Shown one piece after another: positions 34,103 through 42,911 of a stretch of DNA of 64,000 nucleotides (its first letter is position 1; each line of letters opens with the position of its first letter). The position numbers and the translations under genes are program-made. The stretch comes from Naasia aerilata (GTDB taxonomy: Bacteria > Actinomycetota > Actinomycetes > Actinomycetales > Microbacteriaceae). The DNA is taken from contig NZ_AP027731.1 in assembly GCF_030296595.1 (NCBI RefSeq), positions 2,790,001 through 2,854,000 on the forward strand. The letters run 5' to 3'. The notes below the pieces were generated by a model, which was not told where the DNA came from, did not search any database, and saw nothing but the letters and a program-made list of their open reading frames with translations.

Positions 34103-34903
34103 TCAGTGGGAGAGCGCCAGCGCCACTCCGCCGAGCAGCGACTGGGCGGTAACCAGGCCGAACGACAGCACCGTGAGCGCGCCGATGAGGGCCCAGGCGT
34201 GCCGGATGGCGCGAGCGCGGGCGACCTCGGACTCGATCGCGGCGAAACGGGCCCGGGCGTCCGGCACCGACTCGGGCAGCACAGCCCACACCTCGGGCTG
34301 GCTGAGCCGGCGGGCGAACTCGGCGACCACGTCGTCCTGGAGGCGCACCGGCTGGGTGCGGAGCCAGGAGATCAGGCGCTCGGCGCGGAGCACCGGGACG
34401 GCCGGCCGCTCGCGGAGCGTGAGAGAGGCGGCCCCGACGACGGCGACCAAGGGCGTCACCTGCGTGCCGAAGACGCCGGCGCGGGCGAGGGCCTCGGTAA
34501 CGCGGGCCGCCTCTCGCTCCGCCTTGACGATGTAGGGCATCCGGTGGCCCTCCACGAGGACCGCGCGGCCGGCGACCCACACCCGCTTGTTGCGGTGGTG
34601 CTTGGTGTTGATCACGAAGACGCCGGGAGGGCCGATGACGATGTGGTCGATGTCGGAGGCGGGACCGACGGGCAGCGAGTGCAGCACACGCCACTGCCCC
34701 GGCAGCCGGTCGAGAAGCGCGCCGACCATCAGCTCGCCCTTGGCCCCGGTGTACCAGGGCAGATCCTTCTGGCTGATGGGCGACCGGCCGAGCATGCGCT
34801 GGAACGCCGTGCGAGGCGTCTGCCGGGCCTGCCGGCGGACGACCTCCTCGATGAGCAGCTGGCCCGGGAGCCCGTGCCGCACTGCGCCGGTCGTGAGTGT
34901 CAT
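34103..34903 (-). CDS. NERD-domain (nuclease-related) protein
   Basis: 266 residues. The NERD core is GAKGELMVGALLDRLPGQWR, VGPASDIDHIVIGPPGVFVI and NTKHHRNKRVWVAGRAVLVE: the E, D-x-D and NTKH residues mimic the restriction-endonuclease-like active site (E..D..xxK). A single membrane-spanning helix near the C-terminus (ALIGALTVLSFGLVTAQSLL) would tether it. The role is unknown, with DNA processing suggested by the fold only. The start at 34903 precedes a conserved basic N-terminal region. Confidence 0.8.
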   Translation of the reverse strand: MTLTTGAVRHGLPGQLLIEEVVRRQARQTPRTAFQRMLGRSPISQKDLPWYTGAKGELMVGALLDRLPGQWRVLHSLPVGPASDIDHIVIGPPGVFVINTKHHRNKRVWVAGRAVLVEGHRMPYIVKAEREAARVTEALARAGVFGTQVTPLVAVVGAASLTLRERPAVPVLRAERLISWLRTQPVRLQDDVVAEFARRLSQPEVWAVLPESVPDARARFAAIESEVARARAIRHAWALIGALTVLSFGLVTAQSLLGGVALALSH

Positions 34904-35024
34904 GGAGCGATCTTTCCGATTGGGCTCGCCACGCTACCGGCTCAGCGAAGGCCCGGGATACTCCCAGAAAGGGCGGCCCCCGAACCGGTGACGGCGTCAG
35001 CCGCCCCTCGCCACCTGACCAAAT

Positions 35025-35092
35025 CAAGGAGATTCGGCGCTCCGGGGCCCTGGATCCGCATGACATGTCCACGACCCGCGCCGATCTCCTTG
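35025..35092. repeat. Inverted repeat upstream of the Ski2-like helicase gene
   Basis: The arm caaggagattcggcgc (35025-35040) pairs with gcgccgatctccttg (35078-35092) apart from one bulged base, across a 37-base loop. It lies 80 bases before the helicase start. It could be a leader structure or a terminator for transcription from the left. The rest of 34904-35172 shows no gene. Confidence 0.5.
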
Positions 35093-35172
35093 GTTTGGAC
35101 AGCGCCTTCTGCCCGCGAACGGCGCACGCCCGCGATTCGGCCCGCCCGGCGCGGTAGGGGAGACTTCAGAGG

Positions 35173-37656
35173 ATGCCCCTCCTCGACCGGATGCCGGCGA
35201 CCGACGACCCGGACGCCGCCTACAGCGCCTTCGTCGACTGGGCGGAGGAGCAGGGGTTCAGCCTCTACCCGGCCCAGGACGAGGCGCTCCTCGAGATCGT
35301 CACCGGCTCGAACGTGATCCTCGCGACGCCGACCGGCAGCGGGAAGTCCCTCGTCGCCGTCGCGGCGCACGCTACCGCGGTCGCGCAGGGCAAGCGGACG
35401 TACTACACGGCGCCGATCAAGGCCCTGGTCAGCGAGAAGTTCTTCGCCCTCGTCGACGTGTTCGGGGCTCAGAACGTGGGCATGGTCACCGGGGACTCCG
35501 CGGTGAACCCCGACGCGCCCATCATCTGCTGCACCGCCGAGATCCTCGCCAACATCGCCCTCCGGAGGGGCCCGGACACCCCGGTCGACCAGGTCGTGAT
35601 GGACGAGTTCCACTTCTACTCCGACCCCGACCGCGGCTGGGCGTGGCAGGTGCCGCTGCTGACGCTGCCGCGTGCGCAGTTCATCCTCATGTCCGCGACG
35701 CTCGGTGATGTCAGCAAGATCGCCGACGACCTCAGCCGCCGCACCGGCCGCGCCACCGCGCAGGTCACGAGCGTCGAGCGCCCGGTCCCGCTGCACTTCT
35801 TCTACGCCGGCACCCCGGTCCAGGAGACGGTCGAGGAGCTCCTGCACACCGCGCAGGCGCCCGTCTACGTCGTGCACTTCTCGCAGGCGGCCGCGATGGA
35901 GCGCGCGCAGGCGCTGACGAGCATCCGCGTGGTCGACCGGGAGGCGCGCGACCGGATCGCCGAGGAGATCGGCGGGTTCCGCTTCACCACCGGCTTCGGC
36001 CGGACCCTCAGCCGCCTGGTGCGCGGCGGCATCGGAGTCCACCACGCGGGGATGCTGCCGAAGTACCGGCGCCTCGTCGAGCAGCTCGCCCAGCGTGGGA
36101 TGCTGCGCGTCATCTGCGGCACCGACACCCTGGGCGTCGGGATTAACGTCCCGATCCGGACGGTACTGCTGACCGGGCTCACCAAGTTCGACGGCACCCG
36201 GATGCGGCACCTCACCGCTCGCGAGTTCCACCAGATCGCCGGGCGGGCGGGCCGCGCGGGCTACGACACGGCCGGCACGGTCATGGTCCAGGCGCCCGAG
36301 CACGAGATCGAGAACGCGAAGTCGATCGCGAAGGCGGGCGACGACCCGAAGAAGAAGCGGAAGATCATCCGCAAGAAGGCGCCGGAGGGCTTCGTGTCCT
36401 GGGGTGAGCCGAGCTTCCGCAAGCTGATCGACGCCGAGCCGGAGGCGCTGACGAGCAGCATGCAGCTCACCGCCGCGATGCTCATCAACGTCATCGGCCG
36501 CGGGGGAGACGTCCTCGGCAACGTCCGCGCCCTCGTCTTCGACAACCACGAGCCCCGCGCGCGGCAGTACCCGCTCGCGCGGCGAGCGCTCGGGATCTAC
36601 CGCACCCTCAAGGCGGCCGGCGTGGTCGAGGTCGCGAACGGGCAGGTGCGCCTGCTCGTCGACCTGCCGCCCAACTTCGCGCTCAATCAGCCCCTGTCAC
36701 CGTTCGCCCTCGCCGCGTTCGAGCTCCTCGACCCCGACGCGCCCACCCACGCGCTCGACGTCATTAGCGTGATCGAGTCGACCCTCGACGACCCGCGGCC
36801 CGTCCTCTCCCAGCAGGAGTTCAAGGCGCGCGGCGAGGCGGTCGCCGCCATGAAGCGCGAGGGCATCGAGTACGAGGAGCGCATGGAGCTCCTCGAGGGG
36901 ATCACCTACCCGCGCCCGCTCGCGGAGCTGCTCGAGCAGGCGTTCGAGACGTTCGCGTCGAGCCAGCCCTGGATCCGCGACTTCGCCCTCCGCCCCAAGT
37001 CCGTCGTGCGCGACATGTTCGAGCGGGCGATGACCTTCGGCGAGTTCGTCTCCTTCTACCAGCTCGGCCGCAGCGAGGGGCTCGTCCTCCGCTACCTCAG
37101 CGACGCCTACCGCGCGCTGCGCCAGACAGTGCCCGAGGAGATCAAGCGCGAGGAGCTCAGCGACATCCTCGAGTGGCTGGGCGAGCTCGTCCGCCAGGTC
37201 GACTCGAGCCTCGTCGACGAGTGGGAGCAGCTCATCAACCCCGCCGCCGATCCGGATGCTCCGGTCGTGCCGCCGCCCCCGCCGAGCGTGCTGACGAACC
37301 GCAGGGCGTTCCTCGTCCTCGTGCGCAACGAGCTGTTCCGCCGCGTGCAGCTCGCCGCCCTCGACCAGGCCGAGCAGCTCGGCGAGCTGGACGCCGAGTC
37401 CGGCATGGACGCGGACCGCTGGGGCACGGCGCTCGACGCCTACTACGCCGAGCACGACTCGATCGGCACCGGTCCGGAGGCGCGCGGCCCGTCGATGCTC
37501 CTCGTCGAGGAGGGCCCCGAGACCTGGCAGGTGCGGCAGATCCTCGATGACCCCGCCGGCGACCACGACTGGGGCATCCGTGCCGAGGTCGACCTCGCCG
37601 AATCGGAGGAGCAGGGGATCGCGGTCGTCCGGGTTCTGGGTCTCGACCGGTTCTGA
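35173..37656 (+). CDS. Ski2-like DEAD/DEAH-box helicase (DUF3516 type)
   Basis: 827 residues. SF2 motifs: LYPAQDEALLEI (Q-like), ATPTGSGKS (Walker A), VVMDEFHFYSD (motif II DEFH), ILMSATLGD (motif III), GIGVHHAGMLPKYRRLVEQL, TDTLGVGINVPIRTVLLTGL and EFHQIAGRAGRAGYDTAG (motifs V-VI). The C-terminal ~400 residues are the DUF3516-like region (ITYPRPLAELLEQAFETFAS, PEEIKREELSDILEWLGELV). This family occurs almost only in actinobacteria, presumably in RNA or DNA unwinding. The ATG at 35173 is preceded by CAGAGG. Confidence 0.92.
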   Translation: MPLLDRMPATDDPDAAYSAFVDWAEEQGFSLYPAQDEALLEIVTGSNVILATPTGSGKSLVAVAAHATAVAQGKRTYYTAPIKALVSEKFFALVDVFGAQNVGMVTGDSAVNPDAPIICCTAEILANIALRRGPDTPVDQVVMDEFHFYSDPDRGWAWQVPLLTLPRAQFILMSATLGDVSKIADDLSRRTGRATAQVTSVERPVPLHFFYAGTPVQETVEELLHTAQAPVYVVHFSQAAAMERAQALTSIRVVDREARDRIAEEIGGFRFTTGFGRTLSRLVRGGIGVHHAGMLPKYRRLVEQLAQRGMLRVICGTDTLGVGINVPIRTVLLTGLTKFDGTRMRHLTAREFHQIAGRAGRAGYDTAGTVMVQAPEHEIENAKSIAKAGDDPKKKRKIIRKKAPEGFVSWGEPSFRKLIDAEPEALTSSMQLTAAMLINVIGRGGDVLGNVRALVFDNHEPRARQYPLARRALGIYRTLKAAGVVEVANGQVRLLVDLPPNFALNQPLSPFALAAFELLDPDAPTHALDVISVIESTLDDPRPVLSQQEFKARGEAVAAMKREGIEYEERMELLEGITYPRPLAELLEQAFETFASSQPWIRDFALRPKSVVRDMFERAMTFGEFVSFYQLGRSEGLVLRYLSDAYRALRQTVPEEIKREELSDILEWLGELVRQVDSSLVDEWEQLINPAADPDAPVVPPPPPSVLTNRRAFLVLVRNELFRRVQLAALDQAEQLGELDAESGMDADRWGTALDAYYAEHDSIGTGPEARGPSMLLVEEGPETWQVRQILDDPAGDHDWGIRAEVDLAESEEQGIAVVRVLGLDRF

Positions 37657-37780
37657 GCGCCCCGCTCCGCATCGGCTCCGCGGGAGGGCGGGGCGGGTCC
37701 GCCGACACACGACGCGACACCGACGCCCCATCCTCGTCAGGCACTTCAATGAGAAGGAAGTCCCGACGACAGGAGAACCC

Positions 37781-38293
37781 ATGGCGGCACGAGCCCGTTC
37801 CCGCGCACGCGCATCCCGGTCCCAGGTCGGCGCCTATGTGCTCGCCGCGGCCGGACTCGTCCTGCTGATCGGCTTCCTCGCCCCGTTCGCGAACCTGCCG
37901 ATCGACAGCCTCTGGATCGGCGTCCTCTTCCACGCCGGGATGGCCATCGGCTTCGGGCTGCTCGCCGCGACCATGGTGGGCTCCGAGCGCGGGGCCGCCG
38001 CGGTCGCCGCAGCCGGCTGGGCGGTTCGGCTGATCTCCTTCTTCGTGCCGCTCGGCATCCTCGTGGACATCGCCAACCTGGCGGCCGTATTCGGCGGCCT
38101 GGTCGCCGCGCTGCTCCTCACCGCGGGACGGTCCCGCGGCGGGGCGGGCGCCCTCGTCATCGCGATGCTCCTCGTGGTGGCGTTCGTGTACCCGATGCTG
38201 ATCGCGTTCGCGCCGCTCGTCGTCCTCCAGGCGATCTCCCCGCTCCTCGGCGTCGCGCTCGTCGTCGCCGGGATTCTCCTGCCGAGACGGTGA
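37781..38293 (+). CDS. Small multi-pass membrane protein
   Basis: 170 residues. A basic N-terminus (MAARARSRARASRSQVG) leads to about five hydrophobic helices, ending SPLLGVALVVAGILLPRR. AGGAGA lies 5 bases before the ATG at 37781. There are no conserved catalytic residues and I recognise no family. It lies 124 bases after the helicase and 58 bases before the DUF3054 gene. Function is unknown. Confidence 0.65.
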   Translation: MAARARSRARASRSQVGAYVLAAAGLVLLIGFLAPFANLPIDSLWIGVLFHAGMAIGFGLLAATMVGSERGAAAVAAAGWAVRLISFFVPLGILVDIANLAAVFGGLVAALLLTAGRSRGGAGALVIAMLLVVAFVYPMLIAFAPLVVLQAISPLLGVALVVAGILLPRR

Positions 38294-38351
38294 CCGCCCA
38301 GCCAGTTCGGCCGAGGCACGGGTCGAGGACGCGCGAGCTAGCGTGGAACGG

Positions 38352-38750
38352 ATGACCGTCCGCACCCGCTCCGTCCTCGCCTTCGCGGTCGACCTCGTCC
38401 TCGTGCTGGTCTTCGTCCTGATCGGGCGGGCAAGCCACGGCGAGGACCAGGCCGGGTTCGCCGTCACCCTGCTGCCGTTCCTCGCGGGCCTCCTCGCCGG
38501 CTGGCTGCTCCGCTCGGGCCGGCCGCCCCTCGCGGTGCGATCCGGGGCCGTCGTCTGGGCCGCCACGGTCGTGCTCGGGATGCTGCTCCGTGCGGCGACC
38601 GGGCAGGGGATCGCCCCCGCCTTCGTCGTCGTCGCGGTGCTCGTCCTCGGCGTGTTCCTCGTCGGCTGGCGAGCCGTCGGACTCCTGATCGCCCGTCTGC
38701 GGGGCCGGAGTCGCGCATCGACCGGCCGCGCCATGCCGCCCGCACCGTAG
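38352..38750 (+). CDS. DUF3054 membrane protein
   Basis: 132 residues, four membrane helices. The family signature is clear: VLAFAVDLVLVLVFVLIGRA followed by SHGEDQAGF (the GRxSHxE motif), then LLPFLAGLLAGWLL. DUF3054 proteins are typical of actinobacteria and have no assigned function. The ATG at 38352 is preferred over a GTG nine bases earlier because the family begins at this point, although the ribosome site is weak. Confidence 0.85.
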   Translation: MTVRTRSVLAFAVDLVLVLVFVLIGRASHGEDQAGFAVTLLPFLAGLLAGWLLRSGRPPLAVRSGAVVWAATVVLGMLLRAATGQGIAPAFVVVAVLVLGVFLVGWRAVGLLIARLRGRSRASTGRAMPPAP

Positions 38751-38841
38751 CCGCGGCTCGGCCCGATCGAGCGCTTATATCGCCCCGAAGTGAACGGAAA
38801 GCAAACTCGGGACGGCTTTCTGCGGCGTTTCTTCGAATTCC

Positions 38842-38879
38842 CTATGGCGGAGACGCGGCAGATCCGGCCATAGTTTTTT
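38842..38879 (+). terminator. Classical Rho-independent terminator
   Basis: The stem ctatggc-gga / tccggccatag (one bulge) with an 11-base loop is followed directly by six T residues (38874-38879). It lies in the 191-base gap between DUF3054 and DUF4956. A clean T-tract is uncommon in this window. The ~90 bases before it could be a 3' UTR or a short RNA. Confidence 0.75.
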
Positions 38880-38916
38880 CCAGGTACCCGACCTACGTTT
38901 CCAGGCAACCCGACCT
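38880..38916 (+). promoter_or_regulatory. Tandem direct repeat upstream of DUF4956-VTC operon
   Basis: ccaggtacccgacct (38880-38894) and ccaggcaacccgacct (38901-38916) repeat 21 bases apart, i.e. two helical turns. They sit between the terminator and the GTG start at 38942, the spacing expected of a regulator-binding site. This is an inference from position and repetition only. Confidence 0.45.
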
Positions 38917-38941
38917 GGCTCTCCCTACCCAGGAGTCCCTC

Positions 38942-39553
38942 GTGCCCCAATACGCCCTGATCGGCCTCGACATCGCGGCGATCCTGATCCTCACCTTCGG
39001 CCTCTACTTCCCCCGGCACCGCCGCCGCGACCTCGTTCCCGCCTACCTCTGCGTCAACATCGGCGTGCTGGCGGTCGTGGAGGTCCTCTCCTCCGCGGAG
39101 GGCGTCGCCCTGGGGCTCGGCCTCGGCCTGATGGGCGTCCTGTCGATCATCCGGCTCCGCTCCTACGAGATCTCGCAGCACGAGGTGGCCTACTTCTTCG
39201 CCGCCCTCGCGCTTGGCCTCCTCGCCGGCATGAACGACACCACCGACCTCCTCCCGGTCGGCCTCATGGCACTCGTCCTCGTCGCGCTCTTCGTCGGCGA
39301 CCACCCGCGCCTCTTCCGCCGCTACCGCGAGCAGGTCGTCGTGCTGGACCGGGCGATCATCGACGAGCGCGAGCTCGTCAAGGAGCTCGAGCACCTCCTG
39401 GTCGCCCGCGTGCACTCGGTGCAGGTGCGCCAGGTCGACCTCGTCAACGACACGACGGCCGTGGAGGTGAGGTATCAGCTGCCGCGCAGCAGCGCGACCG
39501 ACGCCGGCGCCGCCGACTCCCGCGACCCGGCCATCGTCTCGGTGAGCCGCTGA
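38942..39553 (+). CDS. DUF4956 membrane protein
   Basis: 203 residues with four N-terminal membrane helices and a cytoplasmic domain. LGLGLGLMGVLSIIRLRSYE followed by ISQHEVAYFFAALALGLLAG is the DUF4956 signature (FGxxSIxRxR-like), and a regulatory-like domain ELVKELEHLLVARVHSVQVR, VRQVDLVNDTTAVEVRYQL follows. The GTG at 38942 has CCAGGAG upstream. Its stop overlaps the ATG of the VTC polymerase gene. DUF4956 and VTC genes are repeatedly paired, which suggests a membrane partner for the polymerase. Confidence 0.87.
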   Translation: MPQYALIGLDIAAILILTFGLYFPRHRRRDLVPAYLCVNIGVLAVVEVLSSAEGVALGLGLGLMGVLSIIRLRSYEISQHEVAYFFAALALGLLAGMNDTTDLLPVGLMALVLVALFVGDHPRLFRRYREQVVVLDRAIIDERELVKELEHLLVARVHSVQVRQVDLVNDTTAVEVRYQLPRSSATDAGAADSRDPAIVSVSR

Positions 39554-40380
39554 TGTCCACCGCCGACCGGCTGCTGGAGATGCAGCCCATCTCGCTCGAC
39601 GACCTCAACGCGGTCGCGGCCCTGCAGACCCGCGTCGACCGCAAGTACCTGGTGCCCCGAGACGACCTCGACCGGGTGCTGCGCGGTCTCGGCGACGACT
39701 GCCGCGTCCTCGACTTCGGCGGATCCCGCTCGTCCGCCTACGAGTCCGTCTACTTCGACACCCCCGACCTCGCCAGCTACCTGAGCGCGGCTCGCAAGCG
39801 GCGCCGCAAGTTCAAGATCCGGACGCGCGCCTACCTGGACACCGGCGCCTGCTTCCTCGAGGTGAAGACCGCGGGAGGCCGCAGCCTCACCATCAAGGAC
39901 CGCCTCGAGTACACGATGGAGGACCGCGACGTCCTCACCGCCGAGGGGCGCGAGTACGTCAACGCGGTGCTGGGGGAGTCCGGCGTCGCCGACCTCACCG
40001 AGACGCCGCTGGCTCCGACGCTGATCACCCGGTACTCGCGGAGCACCCTCTACATCCCGTCCTCGGGCGCCCGGGCCACCATCGACGTCGACCTCGAGTG
40101 GGTCGTCGACGATCAGCGCCGTCTCGTCCTTCCGGAGCTCGCCGTGGTGGAGTCCAAGTCGGCGGGCGGCGCGTCCGTCGTCGACAAGCTGCTGTGGCGC
40201 GCGGGGCACCGACCGGTCGGCATCTCCAAGTACGGGGTCGGCCTCGCCGCGCTCCAGCCGGACCTGCCGTCCAACAAGTGGCGGCGCGTGCTGAAGCGGC
40301 ACTTCCTGGGCCCGCACGAGACCGCGGCGGCTCGGGATGGCGCCCGCGAGTCGAGGGAGTCGCTCACCTCGGCTGCGTAG
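39553..40380 (+). CDS. VTC-domain polyphosphate polymerase-like protein
   Basis: 275 residues, a triphosphate-tunnel type domain as in yeast Vtc4. RVDRKYLVPRDDLDRVLRGL contains the R-x-x-RKY substrate motif. YESVYFDTPDLASYLSAARK, RRRKFKIRTRAYLDTGACFL and LEVKTAGG supply the basic tunnel residues, and LVLPELAVVESKSAGGASVV provides the metal-binding E-x-K. The activity expected is synthesis or binding of polyphosphate from ATP. It is translationally coupled to DUF4956 (TGATG overlap). Confidence 0.87.
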   Translation: MSTADRLLEMQPISLDDLNAVAALQTRVDRKYLVPRDDLDRVLRGLGDDCRVLDFGGSRSSAYESVYFDTPDLASYLSAARKRRRKFKIRTRAYLDTGACFLEVKTAGGRSLTIKDRLEYTMEDRDVLTAEGREYVNAVLGESGVADLTETPLAPTLITRYSRSTLYIPSSGARATIDVDLEWVVDDQRRLVLPELAVVESKSAGGASVVDKLLWRAGHRPVGISKYGVGLAALQPDLPSNKWRRVLKRHFLGPHETAAARDGARESRESLTSAA

Positions 40381-40449
40381 GCGCGGCGCCCGCCGCGGCA
40401 GGGGCGAACGCGACGTCGCCGCCTACCAGAGCAGGCGGCGACGCATCCG

Positions 40450-40602
40450 CTAGGAGCTGCGCTTCTTGACCTTCGACACCGCGTCGGTGTTCTCGCTGCG
40501 TGCCTTGCTGGCTTCCTTGTCGTGCTTGGCCAGCCGCTTCTCCTTGAGCGTCTTGGCGGCGGCCGTCTTGTCGTGACCTCCGCGAACGGATTTCTCGCCC
40601 AT
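40450..40602 (-). CDS. Small Lys-rich conserved protein
   Basis: 50 residues: MGEKSVRGGHDKTAAAKTLK EKRLAKHDKEASKARSEN... ending KVKKRSS. It is highly charged, with no hydrophobic core. GGGAGGG lies just upstream of the ATG at 40602, and third positions are G/C-rich, so it is probably real. Similar short lysine-rich proteins are often annotated as hypothetical in this group. Function unknown. Confidence 0.6.
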   Translation of the reverse strand: MGEKSVRGGHDKTAAAKTLKEKRLAKHDKEASKARSENTDAVSKVKKRSS

Positions 40603-40758
40603 TGCCCTGCCCTCCCTGCAAAGAGCCCTCTGACCCTGTGGGTCCGAGGCTACGCGGTCCCGGCCGCCTCCCGCCGGGCGATTTCGGGGATCTTGCCCGG
40701 CCCTGTTCTCCCCGTCAGGATCGGTACACTCGCCCGGCACCCGATCAAAGGAGATCGA

Positions 40759-42351
40759 ATGATCCGCAGCCCGTTCCCAGACGTCCCCATTCCGGACTTG
40801 AGCGTCTTCGACTTCCTCTTCGACGGGCTGGATGCGGATGAGCTGGAGCGGGTCGCACTCGTCGACGGCAGCACCGGCGCGGAGACCACCTACAAGCAGC
40901 TGATCGGCCAGATCAACCTCCTCGCCGGAGCCCTGGCCGCCCGGCACGTCGGCGTCGGCACCGTCGTCGGGCTCCTGTGCCCCAACGTGCCCGCGTTCGC
41001 GACCGTCTTCCACGGCATCCTCCGGGCCGGCGCGACCGCGACGACGATCAACTCGCTCGCGACCGGCGAGGAGATCGCCCGCCAGCTGAAGGATGCCGAG
41101 GCGACCTGGCTCTTCACCGTCTCCCCGCTGCTTCCCGGCGCCGAGGACGCGGCCGCCCGCCTGGGCCTCCGTCCGGACCACCTCGTCGTGCTCGACGGCG
41201 CACCCGGTCACCCGTCGCTGCGGGACCTGCTGGGGGAGGGGCGGAAGGCGCCGCGGATCGACATCGACCCGGCCACCCACATCGCCGTGCTGCCGTACTC
41301 GTCGGGCACGACCGGCGTGCCGAAGGGCGTCGAGCTGAGCCACCGCAACCTGGTCGCGAACGTCGAGCAGTGCAAGGCCGTGCTCGACGTGACCCGCAAC
41401 GACCGGGTGCTCGCCCTGCTGCCGTTCTTCCACATCTACGGGATGACGGTGCTGCTCAACATCGCGCTCAAGCGCCGCGCCCGACTCGTGACGATGCCGC
41501 GGTTCGACCTGGCCGAGTTCCTGCGGATCATCCAGGACCACGGCTGCACATACCTCTTCATCGCCCCGCCGGTCGGGGTCGCCCTCGCCAAGCATCCGCT
41601 CGTCGACGAGTACGACCTCTCGTCCGTCCGCGCGATCCTCTCCGGCGCCGCGCCGTTCGACGAGGCGCTCGGCAACGCGGTCGCACAGCGAATCGGCGCA
41701 CGAGTCCGCCAGGGCTACGGCATGACGGAGCTGAGCCCGGTCTCGCACGTCATCCCGCCGGATCGCGACGACCTCTCGCTCGGCTCGATCGGGGTGCCGG
41801 TCGCGAACGTCGAGTCCAAGCTGATCGACACCGAGACGGGCGAGGAGATCGAGCCGCCCGCGGAAGGACGCAGCGCGCCCGGCGAGCTCCTCGTCCGCGG
41901 TCCGAACGTGATGATCGGCTACCTCAACCGCGAGGACGCGACGCGGGCGACGATCGACGACGAGGGCTTCCTGCACACGGGCGACATCGCGTCCGTCGAC
42001 TCGGACGGCGTCTTCTACATCGTCGACCGGCTGAAGGAGCTCATCAAGTACAAGGGCTACCAGGTCGCCCCCGCCGAGCTCGAGGCGCTGCTGCTCACGC
42101 ACCCGGGGATCGCGGATGCCGCCGTCGTCGGCGTCGCCAGCGAGGAGGCGGGGGAAGTGCCGAAGGCGTTCGTCGTCCGGGCTCCCGGTGCGGAGGCCAC
42201 CGAGGACGACGTCATGGCGTTCGTCGCCGAGCGGGTCGCGCCCTACAAGAAGGTGCGGCTCGTCGAGTTCATCGACGTGGTGCCCAAGTCCGCCTCGGGG
42301 AAGATCCTGCGGAAGGACCTCAAGGCCCGGGAGGCGGCGCCCGTCACCTGA
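40759..42351 (+). CDS. AMP-binding acyl-CoA ligase (4-coumarate-CoA ligase-like)
   Basis: 530 residues of the ANL superfamily. The P-loop is YSSGTTGVPKGVELSHRNLV, A5 is GYGMTELSPVSHV, A7/A8 are HTGDIASVDSDG and IVDRLKELIKYKGYQVAPAE, and the catalytic Lys is in PKSASGKILRKDL. The family overlap is with 4-coumarate/fatty-acyl-CoA ligases that activate carboxylates via acyl-AMP. There is no peroxisomal-type tail. The ATG at 40759 follows AAAGGAGA. Substrate not predictable from the pocket; no pathway partner is adjacent. Confidence 0.9.
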   Translation: MIRSPFPDVPIPDLSVFDFLFDGLDADELERVALVDGSTGAETTYKQLIGQINLLAGALAARHVGVGTVVGLLCPNVPAFATVFHGILRAGATATTINSLATGEEIARQLKDAEATWLFTVSPLLPGAEDAAARLGLRPDHLVVLDGAPGHPSLRDLLGEGRKAPRIDIDPATHIAVLPYSSGTTGVPKGVELSHRNLVANVEQCKAVLDVTRNDRVLALLPFFHIYGMTVLLNIALKRRARLVTMPRFDLAEFLRIIQDHGCTYLFIAPPVGVALAKHPLVDEYDLSSVRAILSGAAPFDEALGNAVAQRIGARVRQGYGMTELSPVSHVIPPDRDDLSLGSIGVPVANVESKLIDTETGEEIEPPAEGRSAPGELLVRGPNVMIGYLNREDATRATIDDEGFLHTGDIASVDSDGVFYIVDRLKELIKYKGYQVAPAELEALLLTHPGIADAAVVGVASEEAGEVPKAFVVRAPGAEATEDDVMAFVAERVAPYKKVRLVEFIDVVPKSASGKILRKDLKAREAAPVT

Positions 42352-42571
42352 CCCGGTGGGCAGATCGATGTAGGCGCGGCAGACCTGTTTCGGTGCGCCG
42401 CGGCCGGGCGGGGCGTCGCGCCGAAGCGGGGGACGCCGGGGCTGAGGATGGCTCGGAATACGATCCGGTCTTCCTCTGTTCACTTGATCACCACTGCGTA
42501 CGGCAAGGTCCGGCACGGAGGATCAAGGATCGGCGCCGAAGCTGCGGCGCCAGGAGTGAAACGGGGTTCTG
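42352..42571. other. Intergenic region, no gene recognised
   Basis: This stretch and 42683-42911 bracket a small gene at 42572. No protein-like frame, T-tract terminator or promoter pair that I would defend is visible here apart from the AGGAGTGAAACGGGG leader of that small gene. Confidence 0.5.
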
Positions 42572-42682
42572 ATGGACGACTTCCCCTTCTCCGCGCCGAA
42601 GGATGCGGACCGGTCGCGACTCGCGGAGCGCCCCGTGCAGGACTGCCTCCCCGACGACCCGTCCTGGTACGTCACCGACTGA
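42572..42682 (+). CDS. 36-residue small protein
   Basis: The reading frame encodes MDDFPFSAPKDADRSRLAER then PVQDCLPDDPSWYVTD and stop. Nearly every codon ends in G or C, like real genes here. AGGAG lies about 17 bases before the ATG, with a closer GGGG. It is acidic, with no membrane segment and a single Cys. I recognise no family. It could be a genuine small protein or the remnant of a larger one. Confidence 0.45.
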   Translation: MDDFPFSAPKDADRSRLAERPVQDCLPDDPSWYVTD

Positions 42683-42765
42683 TCCGTAGCCGCTGCCGTC
42701 CGGGCTCGGGCTTGAGCACCGGCTCGGCTGGGGCAGCGCCTGGGGCCGTCTGCGCCTCTACGCTC

Positions 42766-42867
42766 TTGCGCGGATCAGGACTATTCGCGGATCAGGTGGT
42801 CGACCGTTTTCGCACGCCGTTCAGGAGGACGCGCCGCGTCGAAACCGGGATTGCCTGATCCGCGCAA
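42766..42867. repeat. Inverted repeat with internal direct copy
   Basis: ttgcgcggatcagg (42766-42779) is repeated in inverse orientation at 42854-42867. A shortened direct copy, cgcggatcagg, occurs at 42786-42796. The three boxes occupy the intergenic space before the end of the thermonuclease gene. The rest of 42683-42911 contains no gene. Confidence 0.55.
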
Positions 42868-42911
42868 CGGCACCCCTCAGGTACCACCGTTGCTCGGCAG
42901 GTCAGTGACCC

